A stretch of DNA of 64,000 nt from Solirubrobacteraceae bacterium (GTDB lineage: Bacteria; Actinomycetota; Thermoleophilia; Solirubrobacterales; Solirubrobacteraceae). The translations under genes were made by a program, and so were the position numbers. A model generated the notes under the pieces. It saw only the letters and a list, made by a program, of their open reading frames with translations, searched no databases and had not been told where the DNA came from. The stretch lies in NCBI GenBank assembly GCA_017882455.1, contig JADGPL010000002.1, forward strand, positions 1-64,000, given 5' to 3'. Of this stretch, positions 56,099 through 62,905 are shown one piece after another (positions within the stretch are counted from its first letter, which is position 1; the number at the start of each line of letters is the position of its first letter).

Positions 56099-57075
56099 CG
56101 TGACGGGCTTCCGCCGAGGACGCTCGTCTCGGCCATGGTCGAGCGATCGGCGGGGCGATCGGCTGCCGGCCGTGGCTCGCGGGCGCCGGCGAGCAGCTCG
56201 TAGAGGACGGCCATGCGCACGACCACGCCGGCCTCGACCTGGGCTGTGATGACGGCCTGGGGCGAGTCGACGACCTCCCCGGAGAGCTCCACGCCACGGT
56301 TGACCGGGCCGGGGTGCATCAGGATCTGCCTGGCGGTCAGGCGGCGAGCGTTGATCTGATACCAGGCGGCGTACTCGCGCATCGAGGGCACCCAGGTCTC
56401 GCTCATGCGCTCGTGCTGCATCCGCAGCGCGTAGACGATGTCGGCGGAGGGAAGCTCGTCGAGCGTGTAGCGCACCTCGCAGCCGAGCTGCTCGATCCCG
56501 CGCGGGATCAGCGTGGGCGGCCCGGCGATCGTGACCTTGGCGCCCATGCGCTGGAAGGCCAGCACGTTGGAGCGCGCCACGCGCGAGTGGGCGACGTCGC
56601 CGACGATCCAGATCGAGGCGCCGTCGATCTGGCCGAGACGCCTGCGCAGGGTGTAGACGTCGAGCAGCGCCTGGGTGGGGTGCTCGTGCTTGCCGTCGCC
56701 GGCGTTGACGATCGCGGCGCTGCACCATTTCGAGACGAGCTCGGCGGCCCCCGCCCACGGGGTCCGCAGGACGATCGCATCGGGCTTGTGGGCGCTGAGA
56801 GTGAGCACGGTGTCCTTCAGGGACTCCCCCTTCTCGACGCTCGAGCCGCTGGCGGCGAAGTTGACGACGTCGGCCGAGAGGCGCTTGGCGGCGAGCTCGA
56901 AGGAGCTGCGCGTGCGCGTGGAGGCCTCGTAGAAGAGGTTCAGCACCATCCGCCCACGCAGGGCGGGCACCTTCTTGATCTCGCGGTCGGAAACCTCGGA
57001 GAAGCGCTCGGCCTGGGCGATGATGCGTTCGATCGCCTCGCGGTCGAGGTCCTCGATCGAGAGCAGGTGGTTCAT
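56095..57075 (-). CDS. pyrB: Aspartate carbamoyltransferase catalytic subunit
   Basis: The product has 326 residues. [17 protein letters not shown] binds carbamoyl phosphate, [20 protein letters not shown] follows, and [13 protein letters not shown] is the C-terminal signature. No regulatory subunit (PyrI) is present. It is coupled by ATGA overlaps to pyrR upstream and pyrC downstream. The last 25 residues are a non-conserved tail. Confidence 0.97.
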   Translation of the reverse strand: MNHLLSIEDLDREAIERIIAQAERFSEVSDREIKKVPALRGRMVLNLFYEASTRTRSSFELAAKRLSADVVNFAASGSSVEKGESLKDTVLTLSAHKPDAIVLRTPWAGAAELVSKWCSAAIVNAGDGKHEHPTQALLDVYTLRRRLGQIDGASIWIVGDVAHSRVARSNVLAFQRMGAKVTIAGPPTLIPRGIEQLGCEVRYTLDELPSADIVYALRMQHERMSETWVPSMREYAAWYQINARRLTARQILMHPGPVNRGVELSGEVVDSPQAVITAQVEAGVVVRMAVLYELLAGAREPRPAADRPADRSTMAETSVLGGSPSR

Positions 57076-57641
57076 GCGGAGGCCTCCATGATCGGTGCCC
57101 GCCCGCCCGTGGAGATGGCCACCTCGTCGACGCCGTCGAGCTCGCGCAGGCGCACGTGGACGTGCTCGGAGCGCGAGGTGGGCAGGTTCTTGCCGACGTA
57201 GTCGGGGCGAATCGGCAGCTCGCGGTGGCCGCGGTCGGCGAGCACGGCCAGCTGCACGCGCTCGGGGCGACCGTAGGCGAACAGCGCCTCGATCGCGGCG
57301 CGGACGGTGCGACCGGTGAAGAGGACGTCGTCGACGATCACGACGGTGAGGCCGGTGAGGTCGAAGTCGATGTGGGAGGCGTGCAGGACGGGGGCATCCG
57401 GCCGCGTGGCGACGTCATCGCGGTAGAAGCCGATGTCGAGGTCTCCGAGGGGAACGTCGGCGTCGAGCAGCTCCTCGAGCAGGACGTGCAGACGCTGGGC
57501 GAGGAAGGCTCCGCGGCGGTGGATCCCCACCAGTGCGGGGACGGGATCACGGGGATTGCGCTCGAGGATCTCGTGCGCGATGCGCGTCAGCGCCCGCCCG
57601 ACCTCCTCCTCGCGGAGGACGACCTTCTCATTGCCCTGCAT
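57072..57641 (-). CDS. pyrR: Bifunctional pyr operon regulator/uracil phosphoribosyltransferase
   Basis: The product has 189 residues. [21 protein letters not shown] is the PRPP-binding motif, and [15 protein letters not shown] and [19 protein letters not shown] are PyrR motifs. PyrR senses UMP/PRPP and binds the pyr mRNA leader. Only 51 bases lie between it and rnz, so a full attenuator is not visible and regulation may act at pyrR translation. GGAAGG precedes the ATG. Confidence 0.96.
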   Translation of the reverse strand: MQGNEKVVLREEEVGRALTRIAHEILERNPRDPVPALVGIHRRGAFLAQRLHVLLEELLDADVPLGDLDIGFYRDDVATRPDAPVLHASHIDFDLTGLTVVIVDDVLFTGRTVRAAIEALFAYGRPERVQLAVLADRGHRELPIRPDYVGKNLPTSRSEHVHVRLRELDGVDEVAISTGGRAPIMEASA

Positions 57642-57692
57642 CGTTTCCTTCCTGGCCTCGCGGGACCGGGTTAAAGGAGCAAGCGGAATGTA

Positions 57693-58709
57693 TCAGGGGG
57701 ACGCGACGGGCTCGGGCGATGTGGACGCCTGTCCCTGCCCCTGCTGGTCCATGTCCGAGCGCTCGCGCTCGCGCGCCTGGCGCTCGGACCAGCGCAGGAG
57801 CGTGGCCGGGCCGCGCTCGGAGAAGGGCACCTCGATCGTGTCGAAGTCCCGCGGGGCCTCGGTGGCGGCGAACACGGCCCGCGCCTCCTCGCGAAGCTCG
57901 CCACCGGGATAGCGGGCGGAGACGTGGGTGAGGGCGAGCAGCCGCACCTCGGCGTCGCGGGCGAGCGTGGCGGCCTGGACTGCGGTGCTGTGGAGGGTGA
58001 GGCGCGCCCGCTCCCTCTCCTCCTCGGCGAAGGTCGCCTCGTGGACCAGCACGTCGGCCTGGTGTGCCGCGAGGGCAAGCGCCTCGCAGGGCGCGGTGTC
58101 GCCGGAGATGACCACCTTGCGCCCCTCCCTGGTCGGCCCCATCACCTGCTCGGGCTTCACCCCATCCACGGTCTCCCCGCGCTGCAGGCGCCCGAAGTCT
58201 GGACCGGGGGTCACCCCCAGCTCGGCTGCGAGGCGGGCGTCGAGATGCCCGGGACGCGGCTCCTCGACGAGCGCGTAGCCGAAGGCGCCCTCGGACTTGT
58301 GTCGCACGGGAACGGCGGCGATCAGATAGCCGTCGCGGGTCACCGTCTCGGCGGGCTCGAGCTCCTCGATGTCGAGCGCGTAGGGCAGTCGGCCGTAGAT
58401 GACGCGCATGACTCCCATCAGCTCGCCGAGGCCGCGCGGCCCGTACACCGTGAGCGGCTCGCTGCGCTCGCGCAGCGCGAAGGACTTGAGCATCCCGGGC
58501 AGCCCCAGCCAGTGATCGGCGTGGAAGTGGGTGATGAAGATCGTGTCCAGATCGAGCAGGCCCACCGAGCGCAGAAGCTGGCGCTGCGTGCCTTCCCCGC
58601 AGTCGAACAGCAGACGGTCCCCCCCACGCCTGACCAGCACGGCAGGCAGCCCCCGCCGGGCGCTGGGAACCGAGCCGGCGGTGCCGAGGAAGAACAGCGA
58701 AAGATCCAT
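57693..58709 (-). CDS. rnz: Ribonuclease Z
   Basis: The product has 338 residues and matures tRNA 3' ends. TIFITHFHADHWLGLPGML is the metal-binding HxHxDH motif, FDCGEGTQRQLL and FLGTAGSVPSARRGLPAVLV the N-terminal signatures, VISGDTAPCEALALAA a metal Asp, and LTHVSARYP the C-terminal His. The last 25 residues are a Gln/Pro/Ser tail. It lies just downstream of the tRNA-Arg gene on the other strand and upstream of pyrR. Confidence 0.95.
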   Translation of the reverse strand: MDLSLFFLGTAGSVPSARRGLPAVLVRRGGDRLLFDCGEGTQRQLLRSVGLLDLDTIFITHFHADHWLGLPGMLKSFALRERSEPLTVYGPRGLGELMGVMRVIYGRLPYALDIEELEPAETVTRDGYLIAAVPVRHKSEGAFGYALVEEPRPGHLDARLAAELGVTPGPDFGRLQRGETVDGVKPEQVMGPTREGRKVVISGDTAPCEALALAAHQADVLVHEATFAEEERERARLTLHSTAVQAATLARDAEVRLLALTHVSARYPGGELREEARAVFAATEAPRDFDTIEVPFSERGPATLLRWSERQARERERSDMDQQGQGQASTSPEPVASP

Positions 58710-58818
58710 TGGCGCAACGGTAGCGGCGCAGAACGGGCAGCGGCGGGCCGGGACCCAGGCAGGCGGGTGCGGCGGCGCTAAGCTCCGAGCCCGGGATGCC
58801 GTTCCTCGGACGTCATCT

Positions 58819-58891
<73 letters not shown>

Positions 58892-59073
58892 TACGAGAAA
58901 GCCCTGCTAAAGCTAAAGTGGGGTTCCCGTTCCAAGCCTCTCTCGCGCCGGGCGGGTCGGTGGCGCAATCCGGCTGGCGGTTCCTCATCGACGCACCCTG
59001 GGGACTCTGAGGCAGGCTGTTCCGGCCATCTGCGTCGCGGTGTCGAGCGCCGACGTCGCCGCCCTTGCGGGGT
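58892..59073. other. Spacer after tRNA-Arg
   Basis: These 182 bases hold no recognisable gene. The first part (GAAAGCCCTGCTAAAGC) has the look of sequence that follows tRNA genes at integration sites, but I found no second copy of the tRNA 3' end in the window. Confidence 0.4.
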
Positions 59074-59505
59074 TCACGTATCGCTGATGAATTCCCAGCC
59101 ATGGCTGACGGCGGACGCGAGCGCCGCGCCGAGGTCGATATCGCTGTCGGCCGCGGGGACACCGGCCTCTTGGAAGAAACGCTCCATCCCGGCCGGGCTG
59201 AAGAGGACGACGCGCCGGCCGGGGTGCTCCCCGACGTTGGCTCCAGAATGGATCACACCCCGCGGCACATGGATGCTCTCTCCGGCCGACAGGCGTGATC
59301 GCTCTCCGTCGAGCTCCATCACAAAGTCGCCCTCGACGATATGGATCGTCTCGGCCTCAGTCAGGTGCCGATGAGCCGGCAAGGACCAGCCAACGGGCGG
59401 GTAGTCAACGAGCAGACAGAACGCGCCGCTGGTGTCCTCACTGGTGAGGTGGATTTCGGTGCGAACGCCGCCAGGCATCCACACAACGGGAGTCTCGCGT
59501 GCCAT
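59074..59505 (-). CDS. Cupin domain protein
   Basis: The product has 143 residues. Cupin motif 1 is SLPAHRHLTEAETIHIVEGDFVMELDG (His, His, Glu ligands in altered spacing). Motif 2 is VPRGVIHSGANVGEHPGRRVVLFSPAG. A metal-bound single-domain beta-barrel is likely, and the function is unknown. It is divergent from the alpha/beta hydrolase with about 70 bases between starts, so the two may share control. Confidence 0.88.
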   Translation of the reverse strand: MARETPVVWMPGGVRTEIHLTSEDTSGAFCLLVDYPPVGWSLPAHRHLTEAETIHIVEGDFVMELDGERSRLSAGESIHVPRGVIHSGANVGEHPGRRVVLFSPAGMERFFQEAGVPAADSDIDLGAALASAVSHGWEFISDT

Positions 59506-59577
59506 GCACAGACCGTACAGCGGCAGAGGTCAAAGAGCGCGGAAGAGCGCGTGTCGTCTTCCGGCATACTGACCGCG

Positions 59578-60441
59578 GTGAACAGCATCGAGGAGTGGTG
59601 GACCTCCGGCGAGCGAGTCCCGATTCGCCTCGGCGGCATCGCGCGTGCCATCTTCGTGCGCCGGATGGGTTCGGGACCCACAATGACGATGCTGCACGGC
59701 TATCCGAGCTCGTCGCTCGACTGGGCAAGAGTCGCGTCGCCGCTCGCCCAGGACTACTCCCTGCTGCTTCCTGACTTCCTGGGGTTCGGAGCCTCGGAAA
59801 AGCCCGCCGACCATGTCTACTCGCTGCACGAGCAGGCCGACCTCATCGAGGCGCTGTGGGCGCTGGAGGGGACCACCTCAACGGTCATCGTCGCCTACGA
59901 CTACGGGCTCTCCGTCACACAGGAGCTGCTCGCCCGCCGCGCGCAAGGCGCTCTGACCGTTGACATCGTGACCGTCCACCTGCTCAACGGCGGGCTCTAC
60001 CCTGACCTTGCTCGTCCCAGCCGGGGCCAGTTGGCGCTGCTCGACTCTGAACGGGGTCCACAGATCAGCGCAGGCATCACCGAGGAACGGTTCGTGACGG
60101 CGCTCAAGCCAACATTCGCCGCAGACTTTGACGCCGCTGCCGACAGCACGGACATATGGCGGGCCACCTCTCGCGAGCATGGTCAGGCAATCACCCACCT
60201 TCTCACGCGCTACATCGCCGACCGAGCGCTCCACGGCGAGCGTTGGGTCACCGCGCTGGAGCAAACGGATGTGCCGGTCGCCTTTGTATGGGGCATGCTC
60301 GACCCGGTGTCGGGCGCCCACATGGCGAAGCGGATACGCGAACGCCTACCCACCGCGCCATTCCTGGAACTACCGGACGTCGGTCACTGGCCGCCGCTCG
60401 AAACACCGGAGCGCGTCGCCGCGGCGTTGCTCGGCACTTAA
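59578..60441 (+). CDS. Alpha/beta hydrolase with Asp nucleophile (haloalkane dehalogenase/epoxide hydrolase-like)
   Basis: The product has 287 residues from the GTG giving NSIEEWWTSGERVPIRLGG. The elbow is VAYDYGLSVTQE, so the nucleophile is Asp as in dehalogenases and epoxide hydrolases. HGYPSSSLDWARV is the oxyanion-hole segment, VWGMLDPVSGAHM supplies the acid and DVGHWPPLETPE the His. The cap domain is helical (residues about 140-220). The substrate is unknown. The longer ORF upstream overlaps the cupin gene on the other strand. Confidence 0.9.
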   Translation: MNSIEEWWTSGERVPIRLGGIARAIFVRRMGSGPTMTMLHGYPSSSLDWARVASPLAQDYSLLLPDFLGFGASEKPADHVYSLHEQADLIEALWALEGTTSTVIVAYDYGLSVTQELLARRAQGALTVDIVTVHLLNGGLYPDLARPSRGQLALLDSERGPQISAGITEERFVTALKPTFAADFDAAADSTDIWRATSREHGQAITHLLTRYIADRALHGERWVTALEQTDVPVAFVWGMLDPVSGAHMAKRIRERLPTAPFLELPDVGHWPPLETPERVAAALLGT

Positions 60442-60744
60442 GGAAGTCCGAAGAGAGTGAACGACAATCGCGGATATTGGTGCCGAGTCAGGCGGTGATC
60501 ACGACAGCGTTGACCGTGTTCACTCGCGGCGGCAGCACGGCCGGGACTCTCCCAGACGGAGCGTTTTCAGAGGGGCACCTGGGAGCACTTGAGGGCCTTG
60601 AAACCAGCTTAGATAAGCCAATGCCCGCCGTTTCGGGCGCCCTGCAAAGCCGTGGACACCGGTAGTGAAGGCGGCGATGTTTAGGCCCGACGCGATCGGC
60701 CGACTGGCGCGTCCCGCCTCCGGGCTATGAGTAGCTGACACCCA
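60442..60744. other. Spacer without a convincing gene
   Basis: About 300 bases separate two real genes. Two ORFs of 73 and 169 residues cover parts of it on opposite strands, but neither has a start signal or recognisable sequence. It may hold remnants of a mobile element. Confidence 0.4.
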
Positions 60745-60990
60745 TCAAGCGTAAACGAGCTCGGCGCCAGCGCTCATCGCGACGGGCTCCAGGTGCAACG
60801 CTCCCAACGTCACCGCCGGCGGCTCCTCGCCCGGGTGCGCGAGCATGAGGGCGATTCCTTCCTGGAGGCTCTCGCGCAGCTCGTCGAGGTCATCGCCCGT
60901 AGCGAGAACACCGGGGAACTCGTCCACGGTCGCCCAGAACGCGTCGTCCTCATGGCGGACGCTGACATGCAGTTTCTGAGGCTCGGGCAT
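60745..60990 (-). CDS. HicB-like protein without an adjacent HicA
   Basis: The product has about 81 residues from MPEPQKLHVSVRHEDD; ATGs at 60999 and 61002 are alternatives. LHVSVRHEDDAFWATVDEFPGVLATGDDLDELRESLQEGIALML is the HicB partial RNase-H-like fold that binds HicA toxins. No HicA-like ORF is seen on either side, and no C-terminal DNA-binding domain is present. TATGAT seven bases before the ATG suggests a leaderless start. Confidence 0.8.
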   Translation of the reverse strand: MPEPQKLHVSVRHEDDAFWATVDEFPGVLATGDDLDELRESLQEGIALMLAHPGEEPPAVTLGALHLEPVAMSAGAELVYA

Positions 60991-60997
60991 CGTCTTC

Positions 60998-61003
60998 ATC
61001 ATA
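60998..61003 (-). promoter_or_regulatory. Candidate -10 box (TATGAT) of the HicB-like gene
   Basis: TATGAT on the minus strand ends seven bases before the ATG at 60990 and matches the consensus at five of six positions. It overlaps the two alternative ATGs, which favours the downstream start. Confidence 0.4.
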
Positions 61004-61134
61004 GATATCGGGTCAAGGCTGCTTGTCTGCCGCCTCAACAACCGTGAGCATGCATCGATCCTATGCCGCGACCGACGCAACAGCCCGCGCAACCCGCCGG
61101 ACAACCGCACGCGGCCGACGGACCCGGGCCGGTC

Positions 61135-61383
61135 CTACGCGGGCAGCATCTCGTCGAGCGACTTCGGCTCGAAGTAGCTGGAGTGCGTGAGCTTGATCGT
61201 CTCCAGCGAGTCGGCGCTGAGCAGCACCACGTCGAGGTCTTGACGACCACGCGCCTTCTGCTCAGCCTCCTGGTAGCCGTGTTGCGCAGCCTCGTAGTCC
61301 GTACCGAACTCGACGACGGTCGTCCTGCGCCGCGCCACGTCGCGCGTCACGAGGAAATGCTTGATGTCGTCGTCTGGGCTCAT
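61135..61383 (-). CDS. 82-residue partner of the RelA/SpoT-domain gene, candidate antitoxin
   Basis: The product has 82 residues. KHFLVTRDVARRRTTVVEFGTDYEAAQHGYQEAEQ and LDVVLLSADSLETIKLTHSSYF look like one compact alpha/beta fold. There is no known family that I can name. Its ATG overlaps the stop of the RelA/SpoT-domain gene (ATGA), so they are translated together. Small proteins coupled to single-domain alarmone-synthetase-like genes are often their antitoxins; that role here is an inference. Confidence 0.75.
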   Translation of the reverse strand: MSPDDDIKHFLVTRDVARRRTTVVEFGTDYEAAQHGYQEAEQKARGRQDLDVVLLSADSLETIKLTHSSYFEPKSLDEMLPA

Positions 61384-62150
61384 TTGGATTGTCGTTGCGC
61401 GCGTGTGCGTATCGTCAATGATGGCAGGCGCCTCAAGCCCTCGAGCAGATCATCACGCGAAAGTTCGTCTCGGTCGAAGCTGGCGATCAGCTCGGCCATA
61501 GCGAGGAAGATGCTGTCCGAACGCTCGTCCCCGGCACCAAACTTGAGGTCCACGCCAACCTGCCTGCTGGTCTCCTCCACCGTGTTGGCCCATGCGTCCT
61601 GCCCGACAGTTCGGAGCTGAACCTCGATCGGGTAGCCCATGCGCCTGACGATCAGGTGCAGCGCCCGGTAGCCGCTGCTCTTGGGCTCGGCGATGTAGTC
61701 CCGCTCCCTGACAATCCCCCAGGACTTCAGCAGCCGGCGTCTGACGACATACACATGCCGCAGGCTCGGGAGCACCGCGCGAACGCCACCGATGTCCTGC
61801 ATCTGCGTCACGTTGCCCCGCTCGCGCGCGAGCTTTCCGACCAGAGTGTCGAGGCGCTTCAAGCGCTGCGTGACCTCGATACGCTCGCCCACGCGGCCGG
61901 CGGCGCGATCGACGTGATAGCGAAGGTTCGCGGCAACCCTTGATAGCGGCCGCGCGTACAGGCTGCGCCACCACGTCAGGGCCTCCCATGCCTCGTCGAG
62001 CTTCTGCTCGTCGGAGTCTGCGACGGCGCGCTCCGCACCGTCCCGCTGCATTCGTTCGCGGAGGTCGAGCAGCAGCACGCCCGCGCGGTTGACCTCGCCC
62101 TTCGTGAACCGCGGCGCTGTCGGGGAAGAGGCTGAGCGATGCGCGGCCAC
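61380..62150 (-). CDS. Single-domain RelA/SpoT family protein, candidate toxSAS toxin
   Basis: The product has 256 residues from a GTG (MAAHRSASSPTAPRF). The nucleotidyltransferase core is MQDIGGVRAVLPSL (residues 117-130), RERDYIAEPKSSGYRALHLIV (148-168) and IEVQLRTVGQDAWANTVEE (175-193), carrying the Asp, Tyr, Glu/Gln and Arg positions of the ppGpp-synthetase fold. The N-terminal helix has LTWWRSLYARPLSRVAANLR. There is no hydrolase, TGS or ACT domain. Stand-alone members of this type either make alarmones or, as toxSAS, pyrophosphorylate tRNA CCA ends. Flanking genes favour a toxin-antitoxin unit. Confidence 0.85.
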   Translation of the reverse strand: MAAHRSASSPTAPRFTKGEVNRAGVLLLDLRERMQRDGAERAVADSDEQKLDEAWEALTWWRSLYARPLSRVAANLRYHVDRAAGRVGERIEVTQRLKRLDTLVGKLARERGNVTQMQDIGGVRAVLPSLRHVYVVRRRLLKSWGIVRERDYIAEPKSSGYRALHLIVRRMGYPIEVQLRTVGQDAWANTVEETSRQVGVDLKFGAGDERSDSIFLAMAELIASFDRDELSRDDLLEGLRRLPSLTIRTRAQRQSK

Positions 62151-62168
62151 GGCAGGGTGGCAGCCGAT

Positions 62169-62420
62169 TCAACGCCCGAGCCGCGAGAGCGCAACGGCCG
62201 CGACCCAGTTCGGCGCGGGGGTCCCATCCTTGAGCACCTGCCACTCTGGCGGCAGCGGCAGCATCGGGTACATCTCGTCGCGCACCTCGTTCATAGCACC
62301 GGCATCGACTATGTGTTGGCCGTGCGCCGTCTCCGCCCGCAGCCGGCCCTCACGAATCCAGCGACGCACGGTGCCTGGGCTTCTTCCCACGCGCTGCGCG
62401 GCCTCTACAACACTGATCAT
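62169..62420 (-). CDS. MerR/excisionase-like helix-turn-helix protein
   Basis: The product has 83 residues. ISVVEAAQRVGRSPGTVRRWIREGRLRAE is an HTH_17-type DNA-binding motif. The C-terminal half has YPMLPLPPEWQVLKDGTPAPNWVAA, a pattern I associate with actinobacterial antitoxin-like proteins. It is the first gene of a minus-strand operon with the RelA/SpoT-domain gene 18 bases downstream. It probably autoregulates the operon. TAGCAT six bases before the ATG suggests a leaderless start. Confidence 0.82.
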   Translation of the reverse strand: MISVVEAAQRVGRSPGTVRRWIREGRLRAETAHGQHIVDAGAMNEVRDEMYPMLPLPPEWQVLKDGTPAPNWVAAVALSRLGR

Positions 62421-62426
62421 CGGGCC

Positions 62427-62432
62427 ATGCTA
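62427..62432 (-). promoter_or_regulatory. Candidate -10 box (TAGCAT) of the HTH-RelA/SpoT operon
   Basis: TAGCAT on the minus strand ends six bases before the ATG at 62420. No Shine-Dalgarno sequence is present. Confidence 0.4.
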
Positions 62433-62480
62433 CGCCCGTCGCCCGACGTAGCCGTCTACTCGCGGACCCAGGCCCTCCGT

Positions 62481-62759
62481 CTACTGGCGCCGGTCAGCCC
62501 GAGTCTCACGCCGACGGACCCTCGCTCTGAGGAAGGGCGAGATCGGCACGGCCATCGCGAGCAGACCGACAACCAGCAGTGCGATGCCAACGCCGTGCGC
62601 AGCACCACTGCCCATGATGAGCAGCACGACCCCGACGGGTGCGAGCAAGCTGGCGAGAACCGTGTAGCTCCAAGCGAAGACACGCTCCCCCCTGGTCAGC
62701 ACCCGCCGGCATTCCTCTCGACCGCGGCTGAGGCCGCTCCTGATGTTGCCGAGGCGCAT
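62481..62759 (-). CDS. Small membrane protein with two transmembrane helices
   Basis: The product has about 92 residues from MRLGNIRSGLSRGREECRR; GTG starts at 62762 and 62768 are possible. A charged cytoplasmic start is followed by VFAWSYTVLASLLAPVGVVLLIMG and GVGIALLVVGLLAMAVPISPFL, then a basic tail (RARVRRRETRADRR). The function is unknown. It lies between the 3' end of the group II intron and the HTH operon, in the same direction. Confidence 0.65.
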   Translation of the reverse strand: MRLGNIRSGLSRGREECRRVLTRGERVFAWSYTVLASLLAPVGVVLLIMGSGAAHGVGIALLVVGLLAMAVPISPFLRARVRRRETRADRRQ

Positions 62760-62872
62760 CACACGCACATCGTAATCTCGTCGCTGTCAACTGTTGACGC
62801 TCGATCGAAATTGGCAGTCATGCCACTATCGCGTCGCGGTAGGGACCGCCGTTGCTGGCGGCCCCCCGCGCA

Positions 62873-62905
62873 GATCCCAGCGTGCGGGACTACCGCACTG
62901 GGCTC
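62873..62905 (-). ncRNA. Group II intron domain V-like hairpin
   Basis: The sequence GAGCCCAGTGCGG, loop, CCGCACGCTGGGATC folds into a lower stem, a two-base CG bulge and a five-pair upper stem, as in domain V, the catalytic core. The lower stem has one G-A mismatch, and the loop is not the usual GNRA. The reverse-transcriptase stop codon lies in the loop. Confidence 0.7.

Noticed and set aside
60520-60741. Minus-strand ORF of 73 residues in the spacer before the HicB-like gene
   Set aside because: No ribosome-binding site or -10 box, no recognisable sequence, and competing open frames exist on the other strand. Kept only as part of the spacer note.
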